64,000 nt of DNA from an uncultured Oscillospiraceae bacterium (GCA_934573855.1 CAKTMF010000002.1:186001-250000), one strand, 5' to 3'; shown: positions 17,732 through 26,131, counted from the first letter of the stretch. Notes: generated from the sequence alone by a model not told the origin. Program-made: numbers and translations.

Positions 17732-18478
17732 ATGGCGTTTCTCCGCTGTGACTATCATTCGACGCTCCTTGATATGAGTACCTCGTTCATCGCCTCCCTG
17801 CCCGACTCCGTCTACCTTGACAAGGCACCTGTGCTGTATCTCCTGCACGGGCTGTCGGACAACTGCACGGGCTGGAGCCGCTACACCCGCGTCGACCGCT
17901 ACGCCTATGACCATCAGGTCGCGGTCATCATGCCGGAGGTGCAGCGAAGCTTCTACACCGACATGGCGATGGGCATGGAATATTTCTCCTACATAACCGA
18001 GGAGCTGCCCGCCTTCTGCCGTCACACCTTCGGGCTGAGCCGGGAGCGGGAGCTAAATTACGTCGCGGGGCTTTCCATGGGCGGCTACGGCGCGCTCAAG
18101 TGCGCGCTTAAAAGGCCGGAAAGCTACGCCGCGTGCGCAGCGTTTTCCTCCGTGACCGACTACCCCGGGCGCGCGGCGCGCGCCGACGAGCGGGAGCGGC
18201 GCGAGATAAGGGCCATCGTCGGCCCCGACGGCATAGTCCCCGAGGACGAGGATCTCTTCGCCCTCCTCAAAAAGGCCGACGCCTCCGCCCTGCCTGAATT
18301 TTACATGACCTGCGGCGAGCAGGACGCGCTGTATGACGAAAACGTCCGCTTCGCCCGCGCGCTCGAGGAAAAGGGCGCGAGGCTCCGCTTTGACCACTGG
18401 GAGGGTACTCACAGCTGGGAGCTGTGGGACCGCTCGGTAAAGCAGACCATGGAGCTTTTCTTCGAAAACAGAAGATGA
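17732..18478 (+). CDS. Esterase of the EstD/S-formylglutathione hydrolase-like alpha/beta family
   Basis: A 248-residue alpha/beta hydrolase similar to tributyrin esterases (EstA) and esterase D. The oxyanion segment LYLLHGLSDN, nucleophile elbow GLSMGGYG, acid-region TCGEQDALYDEN and catalytic histidine in EGTHSWELWD are all present. No signal peptide, so cytoplasmic. In a murein salvage operon it might remove O-acetyl esters from imported 6-O-acetyl-MurNAc (inference). It starts 1 bp after murQ with AAAGGAG overlapping the murQ end. Confidence 0.85.
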   Translation: MAFLRCDYHSTLLDMSTSFIASLPDSVYLDKAPVLYLLHGLSDNCTGWSRYTRVDRYAYDHQVAVIMPEVQRSFYTDMAMGMEYFSYITEELPAFCRHTFGLSRERELNYVAGLSMGGYGALKCALKRPESYAACAAFSSVTDYPGRAARADERERREIRAIVGPDGIVPEDEDLFALLKKADASALPEFYMTCGEQDALYDENVRFARALEEKGARLRFDHWEGTHSWELWDRSVKQTMELFFENRR

Positions 18479-18492
18479 AAGGACAGTTGCTT

Positions 18493-19674
18493 ATGCACCC
18501 TTTGTGCGGTTTGTGGGAAAAGGAGTCCCGGCTCGTGATAGGACTCATGTCCGGGACCTCGGTGGACGCCGTTGACGCGGCGCTCGTGAGGATCCACGGG
18601 TACGGACAGACCACACGGGTGGAGCAGCTGTCCTTTATTTCCGTCCCCTTCCCTCCGGAGGTCAGAGCGCGGATACTGTCCGCGGCCGGCGGCGAGCCGG
18701 TCACTGCGGGCGAGCTGTGCCGCCTTAAGACCCTCCTCGGCATACTCTATGCCGACGCGTGCGAGGCTCTGTGCGCTCACGCCGGGGTGAAAAAGGAGGA
18801 CATCGACCTCGTCGGCAGCCACGGCCAGACCATCTGGCACGAGCCGAGGCCGTCGGAATATCTCGGCCGCACGTTTGCCTCCACCCTTCAGATCGGCGAG
18901 GAGGCGGAGATAGCCCAGCGCATGGGCTGCGTGGTAGCGGGGGATTTCCGCGTCCGTGACGTGGCGGCCGGCGGACAGGGCGCGCCGCTCGTGCCGTATA
19001 CGGAATATCTGCTCTTTCGCGACGAGGAACACGCCGTCGCGCTTCAGAATATCGGCGGTATCGGCAACATCACCGTCATACCGCCCCACGCCCGGCTCGC
19101 GGACACCGTGGCCTTTGACACCGGGCCGGGAAACATGGTGATGGACGCGCTGGTCTCCGAAATGACCGGCGGACGGCAGACCTACGACGACGAGGGGCGG
19201 CTCGCGGCCTCAGGCGAGATAAACCGCCGGCTCCTCGACTGGATGCTGGAGGACGAGTATCTCTCCCGCCCGCTCCCCAAGACCACCGGGCGCGAGCTGT
19301 ACGGCAGGGCGTATGTCGCGGCGCTGCGCGAAAAGGCCGCAGCCCTGCACGTTTCCGACCTTGACCTGCTCGCCACGGCCAACGCCTTTACCGCCATGAG
19401 CATAGCCGTCGGGATCGACAGCTTCTCCCCCGTGTACCCGGAGCGGCTCATCGTGGGCGGCGGCGGGAGCCACAATCTGACCCTGCTTGAAAACCTGCGC
19501 CTCGCCCTGCCCGGCTGCCGGATCATGAGCGGGGAGGAGGCCGGCTATTCCAGCGACGCCAAGGAGGCCGTGGCCTTCGCGGTGCTGGCGAACGAGACGC
19601 TTTTCCACCAATGCAACAACGCCCCCGCCGTCACCGGCGCGGCCCCCGTGGTCATGGGCAAACTGAGCTTTTAG
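18493..19674 (+). CDS. anmK: 1,6-anhydro-N-acetylmuramic acid kinase AnmK
   Basis: A 393-residue kinase that opens and phosphorylates anhydro-MurNAc to MurNAc-6-P, the MurQ substrate. Signatures: GLMSGTSVDAVDAALV (phosphate loop, residues ~17-32), VGSHGQTIWHEP, VAGDFRVRDVAAGGQGAPLVP, LQNIGGIGNIT and FDTGPGNMVMDAL. I take the ATG at 18493, with AAAGGA 9 bp upstream; an ATG at 18475 forms an ATGA overlap with the esterase stop but lacks a good RBS. Confidence 0.96.
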   Translation: MHPLCGLWEKESRLVIGLMSGTSVDAVDAALVRIHGYGQTTRVEQLSFISVPFPPEVRARILSAAGGEPVTAGELCRLKTLLGILYADACEALCAHAGVKKEDIDLVGSHGQTIWHEPRPSEYLGRTFASTLQIGEEAEIAQRMGCVVAGDFRVRDVAAGGQGAPLVPYTEYLLFRDEEHAVALQNIGGIGNITVIPPHARLADTVAFDTGPGNMVMDALVSEMTGGRQTYDDEGRLAASGEINRRLLDWMLEDEYLSRPLPKTTGRELYGRAYVAALREKAAALHVSDLDLLATANAFTAMSIAVGIDSFSPVYPERLIVGGGGSHNLTLLENLRLALPGCRIMSGEEAGYSSDAKEAVAFAVLANETLFHQCNNAPAVTGAAPVVMGKLSF

Positions 19675-19682
19675 GAGCGGCC

Positions 19683-20819
19683 ATGATAAAACTTGGGATC
19701 GACCGGATAGACGAATATCTTCCGCTGCTCTCGGACGGGCGCGTGGCTCTGCTCACCTCCGTCACGGGACGCAGCAGCGATAATGTCTCCACCGTGGACA
19801 TACTGCGCGGCCGCTGCGCCCTCACGGCGCTGCTCGCCCCGGAGCATGGCATACGCGGCGACTATCACGACGGACGCGACGTCGCCGACGAGACGGACGC
19901 CGCCACATCTCTGCCCGTATACAGTCTCTATTCCACGGCGGACAAGCACCTCACGCCGGAAATGCTGGATAAGTTCGACATCCTGGTGTATGATATTCAG
20001 GACGTGGGACTGCGCTTTTACACCTTTATTTCCACGCTCTATAACGTCATGCACGACTGCGCCGCGGCCGGCAAGCGCGTGGTCGTCCTCGACCGGCCCG
20101 ACCCGCTGGGCGGCGAGATCGTGGAGGGCGGCATTCTCCGGCCGCGCTACCGGAGCTTTGTCGGCTGCTGTGAGATACCGGTGCGCTATGCCCTCACCGT
20201 GGGCGAGTTTGCCCGGATGATAAACGAGAAGGAGCATATCGGCTGCGACCTCGCGGTCGTTCCGCTGGACGGCTGGCACAGGGAGCAGTTCACGCAATGG
20301 GGCAGGATATGGCACATGCCAAGTCTCGCCCTGTCCACCTACGAGGCGACGGTCCTGTACGCCGGGACCTGCATTTTCGAGGGTACGGCTCTTTCGGAGG
20401 GGCGCGGCACCTCCGCCCCCATGCGCATTATCGGCGCGCCCGGCGTGGACGGGGAGAAAATGCTGCGGGAATTTCACGCACGGAAGCTCCCCGGCGCGGA
20501 GGCCACCCCCGTATACTTCGATCCCACCGCCTCCAAGCACAGGGGCGAGGTCTGCGGCGGTCTCATGCTCCATGTGACCGATTACGAGACGATACGCCCC
20601 GTGGCTCTGGGCGTGGAGCTGCTGGACATCTTCCGCACGCTCTACCCGGAGCAGTCCGTCTTTACCCCGCCGTATAACCCCGGCGGACGGCGCGGCATAG
20701 AGCTGCTGACCGGGCGCGGCGACTTCGTCAACGGCTTTGACAAGGATAAGATCCTGTCCGACTACGCGCGGGAGAGTGAGAGCTTTCGCCGCGAAATGGC
20801 CGTATATCATATGTACTGA
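19683..20819 (+). CDS. namZ: DUF1343 protein, NamZ-like exo-beta-N-acetylmuramidase
   Basis: A 378-residue DUF1343 protein. The family was assigned exo-beta-N-acetylmuramidase activity (NamZ, GH171), releasing terminal MurNAc from peptidoglycan fragments such as MurNAc-GlcNAc. Typical segments are LTSVTGRSSDNVSTVDIL, LLAPEHGIRGDYHDG, DILVYDIQDVGLRFYTFIST, VLDRPDPLGGEIVEGG and FEGTALSEGRGTSAP. Unlike exported NamZ proteins it has no signal peptide, so it should act in the cytoplasm on imported disaccharides. It starts 8 bp after anmK (AGGAGCGGCC before the ATG). Confidence 0.9.
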   Translation: MIKLGIDRIDEYLPLLSDGRVALLTSVTGRSSDNVSTVDILRGRCALTALLAPEHGIRGDYHDGRDVADETDAATSLPVYSLYSTADKHLTPEMLDKFDILVYDIQDVGLRFYTFISTLYNVMHDCAAAGKRVVVLDRPDPLGGEIVEGGILRPRYRSFVGCCEIPVRYALTVGEFARMINEKEHIGCDLAVVPLDGWHREQFTQWGRIWHMPSLALSTYEATVLYAGTCIFEGTALSEGRGTSAPMRIIGAPGVDGEKMLREFHARKLPGAEATPVYFDPTASKHRGEVCGGLMLHVTDYETIRPVALGVELLDIFRTLYPEQSVFTPPYNPGGRRGIELLTGRGDFVNGFDKDKILSDYARESESFRREMAVYHMY

Positions 20820-20829
20820 GGGTGGTATC

Positions 20830-22392
20830 ATGAAAGAAAACATGAGCTTTCGCGAAATGCTGGGTCAGCGTCTCTTCATCAGCGTGGAGGGTACGGAGAT
20901 CACCGACGAGCTGCGCATGCTGATCACGGAGTATAAATGCGGCAACATCGTGCTTTTCCAGCCGAATATCGTGAGCTTCGAGCAGACCAAGCGTTTCTGC
21001 CGCGAGATTCAGGAGCTGGTGCCGCGCGAGCTGGGCGAGAGCGCGCTCATCGCCATCGACCAGGAGGGCGGCGGTGTGACGCGCCTGAGCGAGGACTTCG
21101 TGAACGTCCCCGGCGCGATGGCTCTGGCCGCGACGGGCGACGGGCAGGCGGTGTACGACGCCTCCGCCGTCACCGCGCATGAACTTCGCGCGGCGGGAGT
21201 GAACTTCAACTTCGCGCCCGTGGCGGACATAAGCTGCGACCCGGACAACCCGGTCATCGGCGTGAGGAGCTTCGGCGAAACGCCCGAGGCGGTGTCGCGC
21301 TATGCCGTGAGGGCGTATCAGGGCTTTGAGGACGGACATATCGCCTCCTCGGCCAAGCACTTCCCCGGCCACGGCGACACGCACACCGACTCCCATCTCT
21401 CGCTCCCCAGCATAGACAAAACGCTCGAGGAGCTGGAGAGCTTCGAGTTCCGGCCCTTTGAGGCGCTCATCCGCGCGGGCTGCCCCGCGGTAATGACCGC
21501 GCACATCGTCTATCCGCAGATAGAAAAGAAAATGATACCCGCCACCATGTCGCGCCTGTTCCTCACGGACATACTGCGCGGACGGATGGGCTTTGACGGT
21601 CTCATCCTCACCGACAGTCTTGAAATGAACGCCATCCGCCGCGTCTACGGCGCGGGCAGGGGCGCCGTGGCCGCGATACAGGCCGGGTGCGACATGCTGC
21701 TCACCGGCAAGGGCGCGGAGATAATCATTGAGGAAATAAACGCCGTGGAGGCCGCCGCCGCGCACGGTGAGATCGACATGGACGAGATGGCCGCCTCCCT
21801 CCGCAGGATCGAGGCGTGCAAGCGCAGATACTGCCTGCCGCCCGAGGGCGAAGCGGGCAGCGCCGCCGCGCGCACACTGTCAGACGGCCTGCGCCGCCGC
21901 AGTATGACGCTCGTCTCCGGGAAGATACCCGCGCTGGGCAAGTCGCCGCTGTTCGTCGGGCCGGAGGATTACCGTCTCGCGCTGGTGTCGAACGAGGTCG
22001 GGCTCGAGCAGAGCTTTCCGCAGTTCATGGCGGGGCGCTTCGGCGGCCGTGAGATCACCACCGGCAACAGCATAAGCGACAGCCTCATAGCCGAGGCCGC
22101 CGAGGCGGCGCGGGGCGCGAGCTGCGTCGTCGCGAGCCTCTATAACGCCCACGTTTTCCGCGACCAGCTCCGGCTCTTCGACGCCGTGAGGCGCGCCGCG
22201 GAGGAGAGCGGCGTCCCCGTCGTGGCCGTGTGCCTGAGGAATCCCACCGATCTTGAATATGCCGAGGGCTGCGCCGCGCGGATCGAGGCGTGGGACTATT
22301 CCCGCGCGAGCCTTGAGATCACGGCGGAGCTGCTGTCGGGCGAGCTTGTCCCCACGGGACGCCTGCCCGTAACGCTGAGGAGCAGAGCATGA
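20830..22392 (+). CDS. nagZ: Beta-N-acetylglucosaminidase NagZ (GH3)
   Basis: A 520-residue GH3 enzyme. Residues ~176-189 hold KHFPGHGDTHTDSH, with the Asp-His dyad in TDSH that is specific to NagZ-type GH3 enzymes; the nucleophile region is LTDSLEMNAI (~259-268). An additional C-terminal domain (~340-520) resembles the second GH3 domain. It removes GlcNAc from GlcNAc-MurNAc or anhydro-MurNAc fragments. No signal peptide is present, in contrast to the exported B. subtilis enzyme. It starts 10 bp after namZ (RBS GAGGGTGG) and overlaps the kinase gene by 4 bp. Confidence 0.94.
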   Translation: MKENMSFREMLGQRLFISVEGTEITDELRMLITEYKCGNIVLFQPNIVSFEQTKRFCREIQELVPRELGESALIAIDQEGGGVTRLSEDFVNVPGAMALAATGDGQAVYDASAVTAHELRAAGVNFNFAPVADISCDPDNPVIGVRSFGETPEAVSRYAVRAYQGFEDGHIASSAKHFPGHGDTHTDSHLSLPSIDKTLEELESFEFRPFEALIRAGCPAVMTAHIVYPQIEKKMIPATMSRLFLTDILRGRMGFDGLILTDSLEMNAIRRVYGAGRGAVAAIQAGCDMLLTGKGAEIIIEEINAVEAAAAHGEIDMDEMAASLRRIEACKRRYCLPPEGEAGSAAARTLSDGLRRRSMTLVSGKIPALGKSPLFVGPEDYRLALVSNEVGLEQSFPQFMAGRFGGREITTGNSISDSLIAEAAEAARGASCVVASLYNAHVFRDQLRLFDAVRRAAEESGVPVVAVCLRNPTDLEYAEGCAARIEAWDYSRASLEITAELLSGELVPTGRLPVTLRSRA

Positions 22393-23285
22393 ATTTTTAC
22401 GCCGGTGTGGACGGCGGCGGGACAAAAACCGCCGTGCTGTGCATGAACGAGAGGGGCGAAACTACGGCGCGCGCCGCCTTCGGCCCCTTCAACATCACGA
22501 GCGTCGGCCGCGAGGGCCTGCGCCGCGTGATGGATGAAATACTTGGATTTATCTGTGCTCAGGGAAGCTGCCTGCGCCTGTGCATAGGCGCGGCGGGCGC
22601 CGGCAGCGCCGCCCTCGGCAGGGAGGTCGCCGCCGTCATGGCAAACTACCCCCACATCCCCTATGAGCTGGTAGGCGACTACGAGGTCGCCCGCTGCGGC
22701 GCGCTCGGCGGCAGGCCGGGCGTCGCGCTCGTGGCGGGGACGGGTTCCGTATGCTCCGGCGTGAACGCCGCCGGGGAAACGTTCCGCGTGGGCGGCTGGG
22801 GCCACCTCATCGGCGACGGCGGCAGCGGCTACGCCCTTGGGCGGGACGCTCTGCGGGAGTTGACGCTCTCGCTGGACGGAATGGCCGAAAAGGGTCTGCT
22901 CTGCCGTCTTTTGGAGGAAGAATTTTCTCTTACGAGCCGCGCGGCGATCGTCGAGCGCGCCTACGGCATGGATAAGAGCGCCACAGCCGCGCTCGCCGCG
23001 TGCGTGCTTCGCGCGGCGGACGAGGGGGACGCAGCCGCGCGGCGCATACTGCGTGATAACGCGCGCGAGCTTGCCGCCCTTGTAAGGGCAACTGCACTGC
23101 CGCTCGGGCTCACCGCGCCGGATACCGCGCTTTTGGGCGGGCTTATGAAGAGCGGCAGCTCCTACCGCCGCGCGGTGACGGAAGAGATATCCCGCGCGCT
23201 CCCCGGCGCGCGCTGCGTTGAGCCGGCGTTCAGCCCCGATATGGGCGCGGCGCTGATGGCGAGAGAGGGGGCGCGGCATGGCTAA
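22389..23285 (+). CDS. BadF/BcrA-family sugar kinase, MurK-like (MurNAc/GlcNAc kinase)
   Basis: A 298-residue ATPase of the BadF/BadG/BcrA/BcrD fold, the fold of human NAGK and clostridial MurK. The phosphate loop is DGGGTKT (residues 8-14), with VAGTGSVCSGVN and GGWGHLIGDGGSGYALGRDAL typical of N-acetylhexosamine kinases. Because import here is by ABC transporter and not PTS, an intracellular kinase is needed to make MurNAc-6-P or GlcNAc-6-P, which fits the MurK role (inference). Overlaps nagZ as ATGA. Confidence 0.87.
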   Translation: MNFYAGVDGGGTKTAVLCMNERGETTARAAFGPFNITSVGREGLRRVMDEILGFICAQGSCLRLCIGAAGAGSAALGREVAAVMANYPHIPYELVGDYEVARCGALGGRPGVALVAGTGSVCSGVNAAGETFRVGGWGHLIGDGGSGYALGRDALRELTLSLDGMAEKGLLCRLLEEEFSLTSRAAIVERAYGMDKSATAALAACVLRAADEGDAAARRILRDNARELAALVRATALPLGLTAPDTALLGGLMKSGSSYRRAVTEEISRALPGARCVEPAFSPDMGAALMAREGARHG

Positions 23286-23916
23286 GCTCCCGTTCCGGCT
23301 GGATAACGATTCGCGGCTCGGCACCGTGGTGGGCGATCTTCTCACGCTCATGGGGCTGAACATGCTCTGGGCCGTGGGGAGCCTGCCCGTCGTCACCGTG
23401 GGGGCCGCCACGACCGCGCTCCACAGCGGCATACGGAAATATGTGCAGCGAGAGGACGGCGCACTTAAGGCGTTCGCCGCCTCGTATAAAAAGAATTTCG
23501 GTCTCTCGACGCTGGTATGGCTGCCGGTGCTGGCGCTCGCGTTCTGTCTCGCGCTGTGCTTTCGCATAGTGTCGTTTTTCGACGGGGCAGCGCGGCTCGT
23601 CGGTATCGCGTTTTTCACCGTTCCGGCGCTGCTGCTGGCGATGATCGTGGTCTACGCCTTCCCGATGATCGCGAGATACGAACTCAAGTGGTCGGACGTG
23701 ATACTGAATTCCGTCATGCTGGCCGCGGCGTATTTCCCGCGCACGCTGTGGATCATCGCGCTCAACGCCCTGCCCGTCGTAATTTTCCTGCTCGCGCCCA
23801 GCACCCTCGCGGCGCTGATATTCATATGGGCGCCGGTAGGCGTGTCTGTCACGGCGCTCGCCGTCAGCGGCACGACGGACAAGATCTTTGCCCGTCTGGA
23901 GGACGAACATAAATAA
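23278..23916 (+). CDS. YesL-like DUF624 membrane protein
   Basis: A 212-residue protein of the YesL/DUF624 family with about four or five membrane segments (for example LSTLVWLPVLALAFCLALCF and FTVPALLLAMIVVYAFP). It is commonly found next to CUT1 sugar ABC transporters; biochemical function unknown, possibly transporter assembly or regulation. It overlaps the kinase gene by 8 bp and is the last gene before a strong terminator, so it closes the salvage operon. Confidence 0.85.
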   Translation: MAKLPFRLDNDSRLGTVVGDLLTLMGLNMLWAVGSLPVVTVGAATTALHSGIRKYVQREDGALKAFAASYKKNFGLSTLVWLPVLALAFCLALCFRIVSFFDGAARLVGIAFFTVPALLLAMIVVYAFPMIARYELKWSDVILNSVMLAAAYFPRTLWIIALNALPVVIFLLAPSTLAALIFIWAPVGVSVTALAVSGTTDKIFARLEDEHK

Positions 23917-23927
23917 CGGACATAGGT

Positions 23928-23958
23928 ACCGGGCGGCAGTAAGCCGCCCGGTCTTGTT
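23928..23958 (+). terminator. Rho-independent terminator of the salvage operon
   Basis: A 10-bp stem (ACCGGGCGGC / GCCGCCCGGT) with an AGTAA loop and a weak T-rich tail, 12 bp after the last operon gene. Confidence 0.75.
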
Positions 23959-23965
23959 ATCCGAT

Positions 23966-24062
23966 AATAAAAAGGCTCCCCCTGCCGCGGTAATGCACAT
24001 AGCACGGGAGGAGCAAGCCCCTCCCCTACGAAGAGGCAGGGAGGAAGAAGAAATTTTCTGCA
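23966..24062. repeat. Palindromic repeat, short copy
   Basis: Contains GGGAGGAGCAAGCCCCTCCC, shared (in one orientation or the other) with clusters near 5390, 27945, 44090, 56980 and 57495. It occupies most of the 23917-24214 gap between two terminators. No gene seen. Confidence 0.65.
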
Positions 24063-24099
24063 AAAATGGCTTCTCTGCGCCGGGGGCGTGAAAAGCCGC

Positions 24100-24138
24100 A
24101 AAAAACGGCCCGGCGCGGATATTCTCCGTGCCGGGCCG
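24100..24138 (-). terminator. Rho-independent terminator of the PepSY operon
   Basis: A 14-bp stem (CGGCCCGGCGCGGA / TCCGTGCCGGGCCG, one mismatch-type pair) which, read on the minus strand, is followed by TTTTTT. It is about 77 bp past the last PepSY gene. Confidence 0.8.
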
Positions 24139-24214
24139 CTTAAGTCAGACGTGAATTGATCACAACACATTTCGGCGGCTGCGTCAGGTTCCCGTCAAAC
24201 TTGGGGGGGTAAGT

Positions 24215-24514
24215 TTATTTGACCTTGCTGCTGAGTATCTCGCCGGTCGAGGCGTCGAGGACGTATTTGTACTCCGCGTCCGCGGTCTCGATCTCCACCT
24301 CGTAAACGGCGGCGTAGGCGGTCTTTTCAAGATCGGCATCCGTCTCGATGATAGTGCGCCTGTCAACGCCGGAATCGCTCAGGGCGATCTCAAGGGCGTC
24401 CTGCTTCGATATGTACATGGTCTTGTTGCGATAGATAAAGTATCCGCCGATCGCGGCGCCCACGACGAGGACGACCGCAAGAACGATGATGGCTATTTTC
24501 AGTCCCTTTTTCAT
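24215..24514 (-). CDS. Membrane-anchored PepSY domain protein
   Basis: A 99-residue protein with one N-terminal membrane helix (about residues 6-28, IAIIVLAVVLVVGAAIGGYF) and an outside PepSY domain (about 36-99): ISKQDALEIALSDSG, then YEVEIETADAEYKYVLDAST. PepSY domains are found in peptidase propeptides and in envelope sensory or inhibitor proteins. It lies 29 bp behind another PepSY gene and under a promoter matching that of the neighbouring ECF sigma factor, so it is a probable member of that regulon. RBS GGGAGAGAAGA region before the ATG. Confidence 0.85.
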   Translation of the reverse strand: MKKGLKIAIIVLAVVLVVGAAIGGYFIYRNKTMYISKQDALEIALSDSGVDRRTIIETDADLEKTAYAAVYEVEIETADAEYKYVLDASTGEILSSKVK

Positions 24515-24543
24515 TTCTCTTCTCTCCCGTTATAAATCACGCG

Positions 24544-24795
24544 TTACGCGGCGCAGACTCTCAGGAAGGAGTAGGAGTAGACCTCGGCAAGGTCGGTCTC
24601 CGGCTCGGAGTCCATGCCCATCACCTCGCCGGTGACGGCGTCGACGTAGAAATCGTAGTGCATAAGCACCGTGCGGATCTCAAGCTCGTAAAGGCCGTTC
24701 TCAAGCTCTGCCATGACGCACTGGGGAGCGTTCTCCTCGAGGTGTGCGTATGCGACGGCGTTCTTGTATGCTTCAAATACGGAAATGGTGTTCAT
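24544..24795 (-). CDS. Soluble PepSY-like small protein
   Basis: An 83-residue protein without signal or membrane segment. It keeps the PepSY pattern: an initial helix (VFEAYKNAVAYAHLE), then YELEIRTVLMHYDFYVDAVT and a GEV turn. The start is the ATG at 24795, with GGAGATAT 8 bp upstream; upstream in-frame codons have no RBS. First gene after the ECF-type promoter at 24857-24883, and followed by a membrane-anchored relative, so the pair could act on both sides of the membrane (inference). Confidence 0.75.
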   Translation of the reverse strand: MNTISVFEAYKNAVAYAHLEENAPQCVMAELENGLYELEIRTVLMHYDFYVDAVTGEVMGMDSEPETDLAEVYSYSFLRVCAA

Positions 24796-24856
24796 TATTA
24801 TATCTCCTTCATATTGTTGTTTTTTTAATATTGGTTTCATGCGCTTTCATCTACAT

Positions 24857-24883
24857 GACGAATGAAGGAGAAAAAGGTTACAC
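24857..24883 (-). promoter_or_regulatory. ECF-type promoter of the PepSY pair
   Basis: On the minus strand GTGTAACC, then 15 bp, then CGTC. The same elements with the same spacing precede the ECF sigma gene at 26002-26028. The -10 lies about 60 bp upstream of the PepSY start. Confidence 0.7.
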
Positions 24884-24902
24884 GGTTTTGAAAAAAGTTT
24901 TT

Positions 24903-25481
24903 TCAGTGCCGTAATTCCACGTCGGTGAGCATGGTATAGCCGGAGCGCGCGTTGACGGCTATCTCATATTCCGCGCCGCTGTCGTAGTTGCGGAACTCGA
25001 TCTCATAGATATAGAAGGCGTCGGTAAGATGGCCGTTTATCTTGAGATTCTTGTCGATATCGTGGATGTAATATTTGTTCACGTCGTCCACATAGCCGGC
25101 GAGGCAGTCCTTGGCAAGCTCCACCGCGCTGTCGCGCTGGACGAGCTCGTTGCGCTTGGCCGAGGAGATGGAGGGGATGAAGATTATCCCGCAGACCAGC
25201 GCCGCCACGGCGAGCAGGCTGCACACGCTGAGTATGATGATACGCCAGAACAGGCGGGAGTTGAACGCCTTGCGCGCGCGGCGCACGGTCTCGATATCCG
25301 CCACGGCAAGCTTCGGCTCGGCGGGCGCAGACGCGGGCCTTTCCTCCCCGTTCTCGTCGCCGAAGAGGTCGATCATTTCGTTGAGACGGCGCAGCTTGGC
25401 GGCCTCCTCCCTGATAAAGGCTATCTCCTTTTCCGTTGCGGTGCCGCTGCGGAGCTTTTCGTATATCTTATTTATTTTCAC
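24903..25481 (-). CDS. Putative anti-sigma factor, single-pass membrane protein with PepSY-like outer domain
   Basis: A 192-residue protein: an acidic/charged cytoplasmic part (~1-80), one membrane helix (~81-105, IIILSVCSLLAVAALVCGIIF) and an outside part ending in a PepSY-like fold (DSAVELAKDCLAGYV ... YEIEFRNYDSGAEYEIAV). Topology and position directly after an ECF sigma gene are those of an anti-sigma factor (inference; no named anti-sigma domain recognised). The GTG start at 25481 overlaps the sigma stop (GTGA) and has GGAGGG 6 bp upstream, so the two are translationally coupled. No histidine/cysteine ZAS motif seen. Confidence 0.75.
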   Translation of the reverse strand: MKINKIYEKLRSGTATEKEIAFIREEAAKLRRLNEMIDLFGDENGEERPASAPAEPKLAVADIETVRRARKAFNSRLFWRIIILSVCSLLAVAALVCGIIFIPSISSAKRNELVQRDSAVELAKDCLAGYVDDVNKYYIHDIDKNLKINGHLTDAFYIYEIEFRNYDSGAEYEIAVNARSGYTMLTDVELRH

Positions 25482-25966
25482 AGTATGCCCTCCATGATTT
25501 TTTTGAGAGATTCTCTGGATCTGTGCAGGATGACCTTTGTGTTTGATTCGCTTTTGCCGATGACCGCGGAAATCTCCTTCACCGGCATGTCATAGAAATA
25601 GAAAAGCAGTATCGCCTCTCGCTGGGTGTCGGGGAGCATGTCGACGGCACGGTACAGCGCACGGTATTCCTCCTTGCGTATGATACCGTCCACGAGCTGC
25701 TCGCACTCGTCCTCGACCTCCTCGGATATCTCGTCGTCCGAAATGCGGGAGTTCTTTCTGAGATAGTCAAAATACTCGTTCCTGCACACGGTTAGGAGCC
25801 ATGCCTTGAAGTTCTGGATGGAGTCGTCGGAGCTTTGCAGGGCGATATAGAACGCCGAGGAGACGATATCCTCCGCAACGGTCTTGTTATGGGAGAGGGA
25901 CATCGTATACAGCAGCGCGTCGTTATAGTATTGTCTGAACAGCTTATCAATGATATCCGGCTTCAT
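25478..25966 (-). CDS. ECF-type RNA polymerase sigma factor
   Basis: A 162-residue group 4 sigma factor. Region 2 spans about residues 8-75 (FRQYYNDALLYTMSLSHNKT, then AWLLTVCRNEYFDYLRK) and region 4 about 100-160 (MLPDTQREAILLFYFYDMPV and the HTH VKEISAVIGKSESNTKVILH). It likely reads the GTGTAACC-N15-CGTC promoters in front of itself and of the PepSY pair, giving positive autoregulation. Coupled to the putative anti-sigma gene. Confidence 0.92.
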   Translation of the reverse strand: MKPDIIDKLFRQYYNDALLYTMSLSHNKTVAEDIVSSAFYIALQSSDDSIQNFKAWLLTVCRNEYFDYLRKNSRISDDEISEEVEDECEQLVDGIIRKEEYRALYRAVDMLPDTQREAILLFYFYDMPVKEISAVIGKSESNTKVILHRSRESLKKIMEGIL

Positions 25967-26001
25967 ATCTGACCTTTTGTCCGTTCCTATTCTATTTGTT
26001 A

Positions 26002-26028
26002 GACGTTTGACAATGGGAAAGGTTACAC
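26002..26028 (-). promoter_or_regulatory. ECF-type autoregulatory promoter of the sigma operon
   Basis: On the minus strand GTGTAACC, 15-bp spacer, CGTC, with the -10 about 36 bp upstream of the sigma start. Matches 24857-24883 in both boxes, in the TTT following the -35, and in spacing. AAC/CGTC boxes are typical for ECF sigma factors. Confidence 0.72.
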
Positions 26029-26079
26029 CGTCTTTGTCATTATATCACAGCTTTATGCAAAAAGAAAAGGACTATCTGA

Positions 26080-26108
26080 TTGTCAAATCCGCCGCCGGGT
26101 GATATATT
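26080..26108 (+). promoter_or_regulatory. Sigma-A promoter of the GH13 gene
   Basis: TTGTCA (26080-26085), 17-bp spacer, TATATT (26103-26108), 23 bp before the start codon region. Confidence 0.65.
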
Positions 26109-26131
26109 AATATCAGATAAGGAGGAGCGGT

